From positions 1,612,001 through 1,676,000 of the forward strand of contig NZ_AP023179.1 of the NCBI RefSeq assembly GCF_013426915.1: a stretch of 64,000 bases of DNA, given 5' to 3'. The notes under the pieces were generated by a model. The model saw only the letters and a program-made list of their open reading frames with translations, was not told where the DNA came from and did not search any database. Positions within the stretch are counted from its first letter, which is position 1; the number at the start of each line of letters is the position of its first letter. This DNA comes from Paraburkholderia sp. PGU19. Its GTDB lineage: Bacteria; Pseudomonadota; Gammaproteobacteria; Burkholderiales; Burkholderiaceae. Both the position numbers and the translations under genes were made by a program. Of the stretch, positions 55,134 through 63,620 are shown piece after piece.

Positions 55134-56270
55134 ATGAATGCCAAGATAGCTCTGGCAGTGGGACTGCTGTTCGCGTCAGCCGCCGCATATTCGCAAAGCA
55201 CTGTCACGCTGTTTGGCGTGCTGGACGAAGGCATTAACCTCACCAGCAATGCGGGCGGGCACAAGGCATGGCAGACGTCGAGTGTCGATATCGCGACGAG
55301 CCGTTGGGGGCTCAAGGGAGGCGAAGACCTGGGCGGCGGCCTGCATGCGATCTTCGACCTCGAAAGCGGCTTCACGCTGGATAACGGCAGTGCCTATTAC
55401 AGCGGCCGCTTGTTCGGTTATCAGTCGTATGTTGGCCTGCAATCCGATACGCTCGGCACACTCACATTCGGGCGGCAGTTCGATTCCGTGACTGATGTCA
55501 TCGGTTTGACAACGGCGAATGGTTATTGGGGCGGCTATCTGTTCTCACATCCGCTCGACAACGACAATACCGATGCGACGTTTCACGCTAACAACTCGGT
55601 CAAATTCACCAGCAATGAATACGGCGGCTTCTCGGCCACGGCACTGTACGGATTCAGTAATCAGGCAGGCGCGTTCGCAGGCAATCGCATGGTAAGCGCG
55701 GGCCTCAAGTACAGCTATTCGACCTTCACGATTGGTGCCGTTTATGAAGACCTGTCGAATCCGGGCAGGACATCGACGGGAGCCATCGCTTCCGACGACG
55801 CGAATTTCGTTGCGGCCAACCAGAAGATCTATGGAGTCGGCGCGAGCTACGGAGTAGGGCCCGTAACGCTTGGAGCCGTCTATACGCATGTGAACGTGCA
55901 GCAGCCGACTTCGACGGTGTATCTCGGCGATCTCGGCTTGAGCAATGCGGGCTTGCGTTTCGACAACCTGGAATTCAACGTGAAGTACGACATTCGACCC
56001 GATGTGTCCATTGGTGGCATGTACACGTACACGATGGCGCATCTGAAGCATGAGGGCGTCGAGAATGCGCTGCACTGGAACCAGGTCGGATTGATGGCGC
56101 AATATCTGTTGTCCAAGCGCACGAGCGTCTATACGCAACTGGTGTATCAGAAGCTGAGTGGGGGCAATACGGGCACGCCGCTCGATACGGCGTTCATTCC
56201 CGGTGCGGCAGGCCCATCATCGAATTCACATCAGGCGGTAGCGCGCATTGGCATGACGCATTCCTTTTAG
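55134..56270 (+). CDS. Gram-negative porin
   Basis: A 378-aa outer-membrane porin with signal peptide (MNAKIALAVGLLFASAAAYSQ), mature N-terminus STVTLFGVLDEGINL, barrel strands such as SRWGLKGGEDLGGGLHAIFDLESGF, and terminal Phe (AVARIGMTHSF). CTGGAGAG lies before the ATG. It is 24 nt after puuC, so it belongs to the operon and probably admits its substrate. Same family as the porin at 6097 but clearly diverged. Confidence 0.9.
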   Translation: MNAKIALAVGLLFASAAAYSQSTVTLFGVLDEGINLTSNAGGHKAWQTSSVDIATSRWGLKGGEDLGGGLHAIFDLESGFTLDNGSAYYSGRLFGYQSYVGLQSDTLGTLTFGRQFDSVTDVIGLTTANGYWGGYLFSHPLDNDNTDATFHANNSVKFTSNEYGGFSATALYGFSNQAGAFAGNRMVSAGLKYSYSTFTIGAVYEDLSNPGRTSTGAIASDDANFVAANQKIYGVGASYGVGPVTLGAVYTHVNVQQPTSTVYLGDLGLSNAGLRFDNLEFNVKYDIRPDVSIGGMYTYTMAHLKHEGVENALHWNQVGLMAQYLLSKRTSVYTQLVYQKLSGGNTGTPLDTAFIPGAAGPSSNSHQAVARIGMTHSF

Positions 56271-56456
56271 ACTCCGTCCGGGGCACGGAGGTGCGCATGC
56301 CTCAAGGGACGCTGTCCGATGCCCAGGCTATACGACCAAAAATTCACGCAAATACATTAACAAACACTGCGGAATGATCGATACGATGGTGCACTTTTCT
56401 GTTTGCAGTCACCGATAGCCGTGCACGCCTTGACGCGTGCCGGTCAGGGAGAATTC

Positions 56457-57560
56457 ATGCCTCGTCCGATTTCCGCCCGCATCCATCTCGATGCTGTCCG
56501 TCACAACCTGCGGCTGGTCAAGCGCACGGCGGCTCAGTCGCGCGTGTGGGCCGTGATCAAAGCGAATGGTTATGGTCACGGTATTGAGCGCATCTTTCCG
56601 GCGCTTGCAGAAGCGGACGGTATCGCATTGCTCGATCTCGATGAAGCCGTGCGCGTGCGGGAGCGCGGCTGGACAAAACCCGTGCTGTTGCTAGAAGGTA
56701 TTTTCGAACCCGCCGATGCAGAGATTGCGGACCGGTATCGTCTGAACGTCACCGTTCACTGCAACGAACAACTCGATTTGCTGACGTCCGCGATACCGCG
56801 CGAGCGTATCGACATTCAGTTGAAGATGAACTCTGGTATGAACCGGCTCGGGTTCAGGCCGCAGGAGTTCAAGCGTGCATGGGAGCGCGCGTCGGCTATC
56901 CCGGCGATTGGCTCGATCGGATTGATGAGTCACTTCGCGAATGCCGACGATGGAGAAATCGACTGGCAGATCGACGAATTCGATGCAGCTACGCGCGATC
57001 TGCCCGGCACGCGTTCGCTATCGAACTCGGCTGCCGTGTTGTGGCATCCGCGGGCACACCGCGACTGGGTCCGGCCCGGCACGATTCTTTATGGCGCGTC
57101 ACCAACAGGTTGCGCACGTCATATCGAGGGTTCACTGCTGCGCGCCGCGATGACGCTCGAAAGCCGGATCATCGGCGTGCAGACGCTTACTGCGGGTGAG
57201 ACAATCGGTTATGGGCGTAGCTTTATGGCGGATCGCTCGATCAAGATCGGCGTGGTCGCATGCGGCTACGCGGACGGCTATCCGCGTCATGCGCTGGCGG
57301 GCACACCCGTGATGGTCGATGGCGTACGCACCCGCATCGTCGGGCGCGTTTCGATGGACATGCTTACCGTCGATCTCACGCCGTGCCCCGCAGCGGATGT
57401 CGGTTCACCGGTAGAACTGTGGGGCGAGCAGGTCAGGGTCGACGAAGTGGCCGAGCCATCGAATACGATCGGCTACGAGTTAATGTGCGCACTTGCGCGC
57501 CGTGTGCCGGTGAGCATCGAGGCAGGCATTTGGGATGAAATAGCAGGCCATCCTGCTTGA
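56457..57560 (+). CDS. alr: Alanine racemase
   Basis: A 367-aa PLP enzyme. The PLP lysine is Lys35 in [12 protein letters not shown]; the second catalytic tyrosine lies in ETIGYGRSF. Other blocks: [19 protein letters not shown] and [13 protein letters not shown]. The start at 56457 has AGGGAGA upstream; a longer frame to 56403 is not needed. As an accessory copy in an island it may serve a catabolic role, such as interconverting alanine enantiomers released from the substrate, rather than cell-wall supply. Confidence 0.93.
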   Translation: MPRPISARIHLDAVRHNLRLVKRTAAQSRVWAVIKANGYGHGIERIFPALAEADGIALLDLDEAVRVRERGWTKPVLLLEGIFEPADAEIADRYRLNVTVHCNEQLDLLTSAIPRERIDIQLKMNSGMNRLGFRPQEFKRAWERASAIPAIGSIGLMSHFANADDGEIDWQIDEFDAATRDLPGTRSLSNSAAVLWHPRAHRDWVRPGTILYGASPTGCARHIEGSLLRAAMTLESRIIGVQTLTAGETIGYGRSFMADRSIKIGVVACGYADGYPRHALAGTPVMVDGVRTRIVGRVSMDMLTVDLTPCPAADVGSPVELWGEQVRVDEVAEPSNTIGYELMCALARRVPVSIEAGIWDEIAGHPA

Positions 57561-57930
57561 TCGCCTGATCTCTAAATGCCTCGATGCGACATAGGGGGAG
57601 TAGGTATCACTTTGCGGATCCGGGTACTCGACTGATCCAACTCGCGAAGATTGCCGACAGTGCGGTGACATAACTGCCATCCTGCTTTGGATTGCCTCCT
57701 GGCTAACGGCAAACCAACCACGATAGTCCGCCTGTTCTCGCGGCTACAACCTGGATGATCCCGGATATGGACGTCCGAAGCACATCGGGAGCGGCCATTG
57801 ACGTCGTGCCAGTTTGATTGGCCGGTGAGGGTCGAGAGTACTCATTCGCGGAGGAGGACCCAGGCGTCAACGACGGCGGCCGGGCGAATGGCCGATCAGC
57901 AACAAGTAGCCGACTTCCCATGACCGCATA
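57561..57930. other. Spacer between alr and the island right end
   Basis: No gene or site recognised. Confidence 0.4.
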
Positions 57931-58337
57931 GGCCGACAGGCGGCAGCCAACCCTGGATGAGCGACTGGCCGTTAGACTTTGGAAGCGGTCGTAGTGTTCG
58001 CGGCGAGCCGAACGCCGGCATTGGGGGCGTCGAGAGTCAGGGAGAGGAAGGCTGGCCAACATCGGCGCACTCAAGATGAGCGATGGGATCCGCGCGGTCG
58101 CACGCTCACAGGCGACGGCAGGCGGGCGCGGCGGCCAGGTGGCGTCGGTAATGTGTGTAAGCTTGCTACGGGAGCGCGCTGGATCAAAAAGGAAACACTC
58201 CGGCAGGCGGGGGGCGAGGGCGATTTTTTTCAGTACACCTCCGGTGACGGTATACCTGACGGTATCGGATCCACAGGCATTCGAAAAAGCCTTTAAATTC
58301 AATGATGCTCAAAGGCAAAAAATAATAGAGTGGGAGT
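57931..58337 (+). repeat. Island right end, copy 2
   Basis: Homologous to 23791-24196. TGACGGTAT sites at 58245-58253 and 58257-58265, the same 12-bp spacing; a 7-T run precedes them. It ends with AATA and the third att core. Confidence 0.85.
58328..58337 (+). other. Right attachment core (attR-like)
   Basis: GAGTGGGAGT followed by GATCGGACG, chromosomal sequence that leads into the terminator at 58374. Joining guaA to this right flank reconstructs a gene ending GAG TGG GAG TGA followed directly by a terminator. Confidence 0.85.
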
Positions 58338-58373
58338 GATCGGACGTCTGGACGTACTGAAACTACAAGCTTC

Positions 58374-58400
58374 AAAAGCCCGCGTCAGCGGGCTTTTTTT
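58374..58400 (+). terminator. Rho-independent terminator, probably the original guaA terminator
   Basis: The stem AGCCCGC (58377-58383) pairs with GCGGGCT (58388-58394) across a 4-base loop and is followed by seven T residues and preceded by four A residues. It lies 37 bp after the third att core, the position expected for the guaA terminator before island insertion. Confidence 0.85.
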
Positions 58401-58473
58401 CGCCGTGATGCTTCGCGGCGGCAAATCGTGGAGATTCGAGTTATCGATCGTATCGTTGTGCGTTCTTGCCTAG

Positions 58474-59854
58474 CACTACAGCCGTAGTTATTTTTCCTAT
58501 ACTAAGTTAGTACTACTACTTTGTATAGGACACTATGAAAGAGATTGCAAAAGCATGGGAACATGAACTGGATAAATTGCATGGGAGACTGGCTGGCCTG
58601 TTCAGGCGTGCTGAACCGCGACAGCGATCGCTAGCCTATCTAAAAGGTTTGCTGGGCTCAGTCGAGCGCAAAAACGGCTGGCAGCTCGCAGAATGGATCG
58701 GCGAAGCCACACCCGATGGCGTGCAGCACCTTCTCGAGCGGGCACAGTGGGATCCTGACGCAGCTCGCAACATCCTTCGTGACTACGTCGTTGAACAACT
58801 CGGTGAGCGTGATGCCGTGCTGATCGTTGATGAGACGGGTTTCGTCAAGAAGGGTGAACACTCTGCCGGTGTACAGCGCCAATACAGTGGTACGGCAGGC
58901 CGCATCGAGAATAGCCAGATTGGTGTGTTCCTATGCTACGCAGGCAATGGGGCTAGCGCATTTATTGACCGGGAACTGTATATGCCCCAGTCGTGGATCG
59001 ATGATCGTCCTCGTTGTCGGGCAGCGGGCGTCCCCGACAACGTGGGCTTCGCAACCAAGCCGCAGCTCGCGCGCCGGATGCTTGAACGGGCGTTGGATTC
59101 GGGAGTACCCTGCGGATGGGTCACCGGCGATGAGGTGTATGGCGGTGACCGTCCCTTGCGGCTGTGGCTCGAGTCGCGCGCACAACCATTCGTGCTGGCG
59201 GTCAAGAAGAGCGAACCTCTGTGGTGGCAAGGCCCGACTTATGTGCGCCCCGACAAGATTGCGCAAGCCTTGCCACCACAGGCCTGGCGCCGCCTTTCGG
59301 CCGGAATCGGCGCAAAAGGTGAGCGACTGTATGACTGGGCACTTACGCCGTTATGGCGTCTGCAACTGAGCGCCGAGGAGCGTCGCTTTGGGCATTACCT
59401 GCTGGTGCGACGTAGTCTCGACGAGACCCGCGAACACGCATATTACGTCGTCTACGCACCCCGCACCAAGGTTACCCGTCAGACGCTGGTCAACGTCGCC
59501 GGCAGGCGATGGGAAATTGAGGTGGGATTCGAGGCCACAAAGGGCGAATGCGGCCTTGATCAATATGAGGTGCGTCGCTGGCAGGGCTGGTACCGTCACA
59601 TCACGCTGGCATTGCTGGCGCACGCGGTGCTCGCTGCCTTGAGGGGACAGGCCAAAAAAAACAGCTGAAGGTTCGCTGCCATTCAGCGTTCAGGAGATCC
59701 GCCGGCTACTGTGTCGACTGATCTGGCGAACGCTCCACTCCATTGAGCATGTAATGTCGTGGTCAAACTGGCGGCGTCAACATCAGTACCGTGCTCAGCA
59801 GTGCCATTACCGAAGACGGGGAGGTACGCCCCCGGCCTACCTACGGCTGTAGTA
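58474..59854 (+). mobile_element. IS701-type insertion sequence with CTAG target duplication
   Basis: Terminal inverted repeats are CACTACAGCCGTAG (58474-58487) and the complement of TACTACAGCCGTAG (59841-59854), one mismatch at the outermost base. CTAG flanks both ends (58470-58473 and 59855-59858), fitting the YTAR target preference of IS701 elements. The element is 1381 bp and carries one transposase gene. It lies in chromosomal DNA just after the guaA terminator, not inside an island. Confidence 0.85.
58535..59668 (+). CDS. IS701-family DDE transposase (C-terminus in another frame)
   Basis: The first 377 aa carry the transposase core: VLIVDETGFVKKGEHSAGVQ (first Asp), GWVTGDEVYGGD (second Asp) and RWEIEVGFEATKGECGLDQYE (Glu). 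The frame ends after a run of eight A residues (59654-59661). Reading on with one base skipped gives the expected family tail: SLPFSVQEIRRLLCRLIW, LHSIEHVMSWSNWRRQH, ending PPAYLRL at a TAG in 59850-59852. So the gene is either mutated or uses slippage on the A-run to make the full protein of about 435 aa. The remaining 239 bp to the GNAT gene hold nothing recognisable. Confidence 0.85.
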   Translation: MKEIAKAWEHELDKLHGRLAGLFRRAEPRQRSLAYLKGLLGSVERKNGWQLAEWIGEATPDGVQHLLERAQWDPDAARNILRDYVVEQLGERDAVLIVDETGFVKKGEHSAGVQRQYSGTAGRIENSQIGVFLCYAGNGASAFIDRELYMPQSWIDDRPRCRAAGVPDNVGFATKPQLARRMLERALDSGVPCGWVTGDEVYGGDRPLRLWLESRAQPFVLAVKKSEPLWWQGPTYVRPDKIAQALPPQAWRRLSAGIGAKGERLYDWALTPLWRLQLSAEERRFGHYLLVRRSLDETREHAYYVVYAPRTKVTRQTLVNVAGRRWEIEVGFEATKGECGLDQYEVRRWQGWYRHITLALLAHAVLAALRGQAKKNS

Positions 59855-60097
59855 CTAGCTCTTCGATATCAACGGATGCTGCGAGAAATGCGCCGCAACG
59901 CGGCTTGTCCACGAAACGAAGCCACTGGCTGAACTGGCTGAGAAGGAAGTAGACGAACATGATGCGCTGTCAATGAAGAGGTGGTCACAGGCGCAATCCA
60001 TATCGTGTTGAGTGGCGCTCTGTTGATGCTTCAAGAATAGGGACGCGTGGGAGTGGTGGACATAGGACAAGGACGAATTTTGAGATAGCGACTGCGG

Positions 60098-60609
60098 CTA
60101 TACCTTCTCCAGCACATACGTCGCCGCCAGCGTCCCGTAGTAGGGCTGCAAACCGACACTCCGCATCCCGAGCCGCTTCATCACCTTGATCGATCTTTCA
60201 TTCGACGGATGCGTCGTTGCATAAACAGCAGCGAGGCCAAGCTCGTCAAACGCGAATCCGATCATCGCGCGAGCCGCTTCCGTCGCGTAGCCGTGTCCCC
60301 AGTGATCGCGTTTCAAGCGCCAGCCGACTTCCACAGGATTGCCCGGTTCGTTTTCGATGTGCTGCACGCAGCCCGCGCCGATGATCTCGCCGCTGTCGTG
60401 CCTGATGAACGACCACCACGAAAAGCCGAACCGTTCCCAACGCGCCTTCGCTGTATCGATGCTCTGATGCACTTCCGTTGGTGTTGTGGGCGACCCGTCG
60501 CCGAGAAATTGCATCACGACGGGATCGGAGTTGAGCGCGAGTAGTCCCGCGAAGTGCGCCTCGTCGAACGGTTCGAGGCGTAGCCGCGGGTCTGGAGCGT
60601 GGTTCGCAT
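60098..60609 (-). pseudogene. GNAT N-acetyltransferase (RimJ/RimL type), N-terminal frameshift
   Basis: The acetyltransferase body is intact: LRLEPFDEAHFAGLLALNSD, RFGFSWWSFIRHDSGEIIGA, VEVGWRLKRDHWGHGYATEA and ATTHPSNERSIKVMKRLGM (acetyl-CoA site). The natural start is the ATG at complement 60607-60609, preceded by AAAGGA, giving MRTTLQT; but it enters the body frame only if one C is restored near 60588 (CAGACCCGCGG to CAGACCCCGCGG). As written, the body frame has no suitable nearby start. It could be a true frameshift or a homopolymer sequencing error. Substrate unknown. Confidence 0.75.
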
Positions 60610-60659
60610 GGCATCTGTCCTTTGAACCTGTCAATGCTGGCGCATGCCTCGCCGAAACA

Positions 60660-62135
60660 CTAGCGCGTTGCGCGCTGTCGTTCCCGCTCGGTGTCAGCCA
60701 GATCACGCGCCCGCGCCAGCGCGGAAACGATCGCATCCAGCACGCGCTCGCGCGTCTCGTCATTCTCCTGCCGCAACGCGAACGACGGGTGATACGTGGC
60801 GATCACCTGCATACCGTCGACATCGATTGGCCGGTCGATCCAATCGCGCAAACTGACTTTCTCGTGCAGTAGCGCATTCAACGCAGTCGCGCCCAACGTG
60901 ACGACGACGGCAGGCTTCAGGCGCTCCAGTTCGCGTTCGAGCCAGTAGCCGCACGCGTCGATTTCCTGCTGCGCCGCTGTCTTGTGGAGGCGCCGCTTGC
61001 CGCGCAGCATCCATTTGAAGTGCTTGACGGCGTTGGTTAGATAGACATGGTCGCGCCGCAACCCCGCGCGCTCGATCGCAACATCGAGCAATCGGCCCGC
61101 TGGTCCGACGAACGGCTTGCCAGCGAGATCTTCCTGATCGCCGGGCTGTTCGCCGATCAGCATGATGCGCGCATCGTCGGGACCGATGCCATCGACGGCC
61201 TGAGTCGCGTGCCGCCACAACTCGCAGCGCCGGCATGCATCCAGAGATGACGGCTGCTGACGCGCCGGTTGCGCGCTGTGCGCATCAACAGTCACGCTCT
61301 TGCCGCCCAGTACGCCGACGCCGCGCGCCTGCGCGATACGTTGCGCGCCGCTTTTCGCTTCGCTGATCATCGACGGAATCAGGTTGCCTTCGGGCAAGCC
61401 TTTCCAGAAACGCACGGGCATGTGCTGTTCGAGCGCCGTCTCGTTCAGGCGCGCGGGGTTGAACGTGCTGCGGTAGTAGGCGAGCCAGAGCGCTTCGGCT
61501 TCGTCGCCGGTGTGCTTGCAACGGTCGCTGGATAAAGCCACGCGGCGTTCGAGCCGCAATGCGCTGCCGTCCCACCATGCTGCGCTATCGGGCGTCGAGA
61601 TGAGCCACGTCGAGCGGCCCATGCGGCGTGCAAAATGCTCGGCCGACCACGCGAGCACATCGTGCTCCGGCTCGTACCACGCGACGTACTCGGGCAAATC
61701 GGGCTCTGGTGCATCGTTGCCGGGCTCGCGCAGTCGGAACCGTACATACGCGATCATGTCGTGCTTCGCGCGTCGCACGGCCTTGGCCATCTTGTACAGG
61801 CGCGCGCCGTCGCAATCGGCGGCGGACGCGACTGAGCGGTCGCCGTCATGCCATCGCCAGAGCACGCGGTAGAGGAACGCCCAACGTGCCGTGTCGCGAT
61901 AGAGCGCCGCGTCCTTCAGCAGTTCGCCGAGTTCGCGGGAAATGCGCACTTTGGCGGGAGTCGCTGTCGCAAGCGACGCACGCGCGTGATCGTCGAACAA
62001 CGCGGGCGTGGTTGCGCGATCGTCATCGCCAATGACGCACCAGTCGATATCCTCAGGCGCAATGCGGTTCGCAAGCGCCTGTAGCGCGGCTTCGCGCCAC
62101 GCCGCATAGCTGTCGTCGATCGAGATGACCCGCAT
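60660..62135 (-). CDS. DUF4130 - UdgX uracil-DNA glycosylase fusion
   Basis: A 491-aa two-part protein. The N-terminal DUF4130 domain (about 1-245) contains WAFLYRVLWRWHDGD and ALWLAYYRSTFNPARLN. The C-terminal UDG domain (about 298-485) has an Fe-S cysteine pair (CRRCELWRHA), motif GEQPGDQEDLAGKPFVGPAG and the UdgX-specific insert KRRLH at 380-384 (the KRRIH equivalent). In UdgX the His of this motif (here His384) becomes covalently bonded to the sugar after uracil excision. The gene ends an operon with the radical-SAM gene 16 nt upstream. Confidence 0.92.
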   Translation of the reverse strand: MRVISIDDSYAAWREAALQALANRIAPEDIDWCVIGDDDRATTPALFDDHARASLATATPAKVRISRELGELLKDAALYRDTARWAFLYRVLWRWHDGDRSVASAADCDGARLYKMAKAVRRAKHDMIAYVRFRLREPGNDAPEPDLPEYVAWYEPEHDVLAWSAEHFARRMGRSTWLISTPDSAAWWDGSALRLERRVALSSDRCKHTGDEAEALWLAYYRSTFNPARLNETALEQHMPVRFWKGLPEGNLIPSMISEAKSGAQRIAQARGVGVLGGKSVTVDAHSAQPARQQPSSLDACRRCELWRHATQAVDGIGPDDARIMLIGEQPGDQEDLAGKPFVGPAGRLLDVAIERAGLRRDHVYLTNAVKHFKWMLRGKRRLHKTAAQQEIDACGYWLERELERLKPAVVVTLGATALNALLHEKVSLRDWIDRPIDVDGMQVIATYHPSFALRQENDETRERVLDAIVSALARARDLADTERERQRATR

Positions 62136-62151
62136 GCCTTCGCGTCCAGTG

Positions 62152-63363
62152 TCAAAGCAGCGACAACTGCGTCGGTGGCGGCGTCAGCGCGTGTCGTAAG
62201 CGCTGCGTCGATACGTCGGCGTGTGCAGGGCGATAGTCGGCTGTCACGACGAACGGCCGCGTCTTGTCCATCGAACACCGCAACTGCACGAGATCCTGAT
62301 AGCGGATGCGCCGCGAGCGCCGCAGCGCCACCAGACGCTTTGCGTTGCGCATGCCGATGCCCGGCACGCGCGCGATCATGCGTACGTTGGCGCGATTCAG
62401 GTCGACGGGAAAACTCTCCCGATGATTCAGCGCCCACGCGAGTTTTGGATCGATATCGAGCGCGAGATTGCCGGGCGTGGCGAACAGTTCGTCGACGCGA
62501 AAGCCGTAGCCGCGAAGCAGAAAATCCGCTTGATACAAACGATGCTCGCGCAACAGCGGCGGCGCCTTGGCGGGCAGCGCGGTCGGACTGTCGGGAATCG
62601 GGCTGAACGCGGAGTAGTAGACGCGCTTGAGCCGGTACGAGCCGTACAGCGTTTCGGCTGTTTGGAGGATCGTGCTGTCGCTGGTGTCGTCCGCGCCGAC
62701 GATCATCTGCGTGCTTTGCCCCGCAGGCGAGAAGCGCGGCGCTTTCGCGTCGCTCTCGGCTTCGTCGCTGGCGAGCCGGATCGAGCCCATCGCGAGGCGG
62801 ATCGTGCGCGCGCTTTTCTCGGGCGCGAGCCGTTCCAGGCTGATTTCGGTCGGCAGTTCGATATTGACGCTCAGGCGATCCGCGTAACGGCCCGCTTGCG
62901 CGATCAGTTCCGGATCGGCATCGGAAATGGTTTTCAGATGGATATAGCCGCGAAATAGATGTTCTTCGCGCAACGACTGCGCGACGCGCACCAGTTGTTC
63001 CATCGTATAGTTCGACGAGCGGATCACGCCGGAACTGAGAAACAGACCGTCGATGTAATTGCGTCGATAAAAGTCGAGCGTGAGGCTCACGACTTCCTCG
63101 GGCGTGAAACGCGCGCGCGGCACGTTGCTCGTGCGCCGGTTCACGCAATACTGACAGTCGTACAGACAGAAGTTGGTCAGCAGGATTTTCAGCAGGGACA
63201 CGCAGCGGCCGTCAGGTGTGAAGCTGTGGCAGATGCCCGCGCCCGTGCTCGCGCCGAGACCGTCCGCGCCGCGCGAACTGCGCTGTGGCGCGCCGCTGCT
63301 CGCACACGACGCGTCGTACTTGGCGGCGTCGGCGACTATTTCGAGCTTTTTGAGCAGTTCCAT
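62152..63363 (-). CDS. Putative DNA modification/repair radical SAM protein
   Basis: A 403-aa protein; the ATG at complement 63361-63363 starts MELLKKLEIVADAAKYDASC. The radical SAM cluster ligands are Cys66, Cys70 and Cys73 (CLYDCQYC). The central TIM-barrel part has DGLFLSSGVIRSSNYTMEQL and STQMIVGADDTSDSTIL. The C-terminus has a helix-hairpin-helix (VRMIARVPGIGMRNAKRLVALR). This family is nearly always beside DUF4130-UdgX, as here; its chemistry is unknown. It is first in the operon and sits behind a LexA-like box. Confidence 0.92.
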   Translation of the reverse strand: MELLKKLEIVADAAKYDASCASSGAPQRSSRGADGLGASTGAGICHSFTPDGRCVSLLKILLTNFCLYDCQYCVNRRTSNVPRARFTPEEVVSLTLDFYRRNYIDGLFLSSGVIRSSNYTMEQLVRVAQSLREEHLFRGYIHLKTISDADPELIAQAGRYADRLSVNIELPTEISLERLAPEKSARTIRLAMGSIRLASDEAESDAKAPRFSPAGQSTQMIVGADDTSDSTILQTAETLYGSYRLKRVYYSAFSPIPDSPTALPAKAPPLLREHRLYQADFLLRGYGFRVDELFATPGNLALDIDPKLAWALNHRESFPVDLNRANVRMIARVPGIGMRNAKRLVALRRSRRIRYQDLVQLRCSMDKTRPFVVTADYRPAHADVSTQRLRHALTPPPTQLSLL

Positions 63364-63377
63364 GGCAGACGGCGATA

Positions 63378-63393
63378 CTGTATATATGTACAG
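63378..63393. promoter_or_regulatory. LexA/SOS box
   Basis: CTGTATATATGTACAG fits the CTGT-N8-ACAG consensus of proteobacterial LexA with an AT-rich centre. It is 15 bp before the radical-SAM start codon, so LexA would block this operon until DNA damage. The divergent TPR gene begins 228 bp away on the other side. Confidence 0.8.
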
Positions 63394-63620
63394 TATTCTA
63401 CGCCGTCGCGTGTCGTCCACAAGGCACGTATCGACGCAAACGCGGCGGCTGTCCCGGATTTGTCCTATTTTTCAGTGGATAAGCGGAACAACGGCGACGT
63501 CTGCCTTCACACAACTTCACAGCTCGCCGGCGGCGCAGTGCCATCATTGCTGCCCCCGAGCCGAATCGACGTATCGACGGTTCGAAGCCTCAGTTTTGTC
63601 GCGGTGAAGGACATGATCGA

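Larger units (their letters stand above)
24187..58337. mobile_element. Genomic island 2 in tandem (redox genes and gamma-glutamyl amine catabolism)
   Basis: The element has att cores at both ends (24187-24196 and 58328-58337), left end 24187-24760 and right end 57931-58337, both homologous to those of island 1. The substitutions between the two islands' ends suggest separate acquisition rather than recent duplication. Cargo differs completely from island 1. A decayed transposase (38851-40152) is internal and cannot account for the boundaries. No integrase gene was recognised. Confidence 0.85.
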
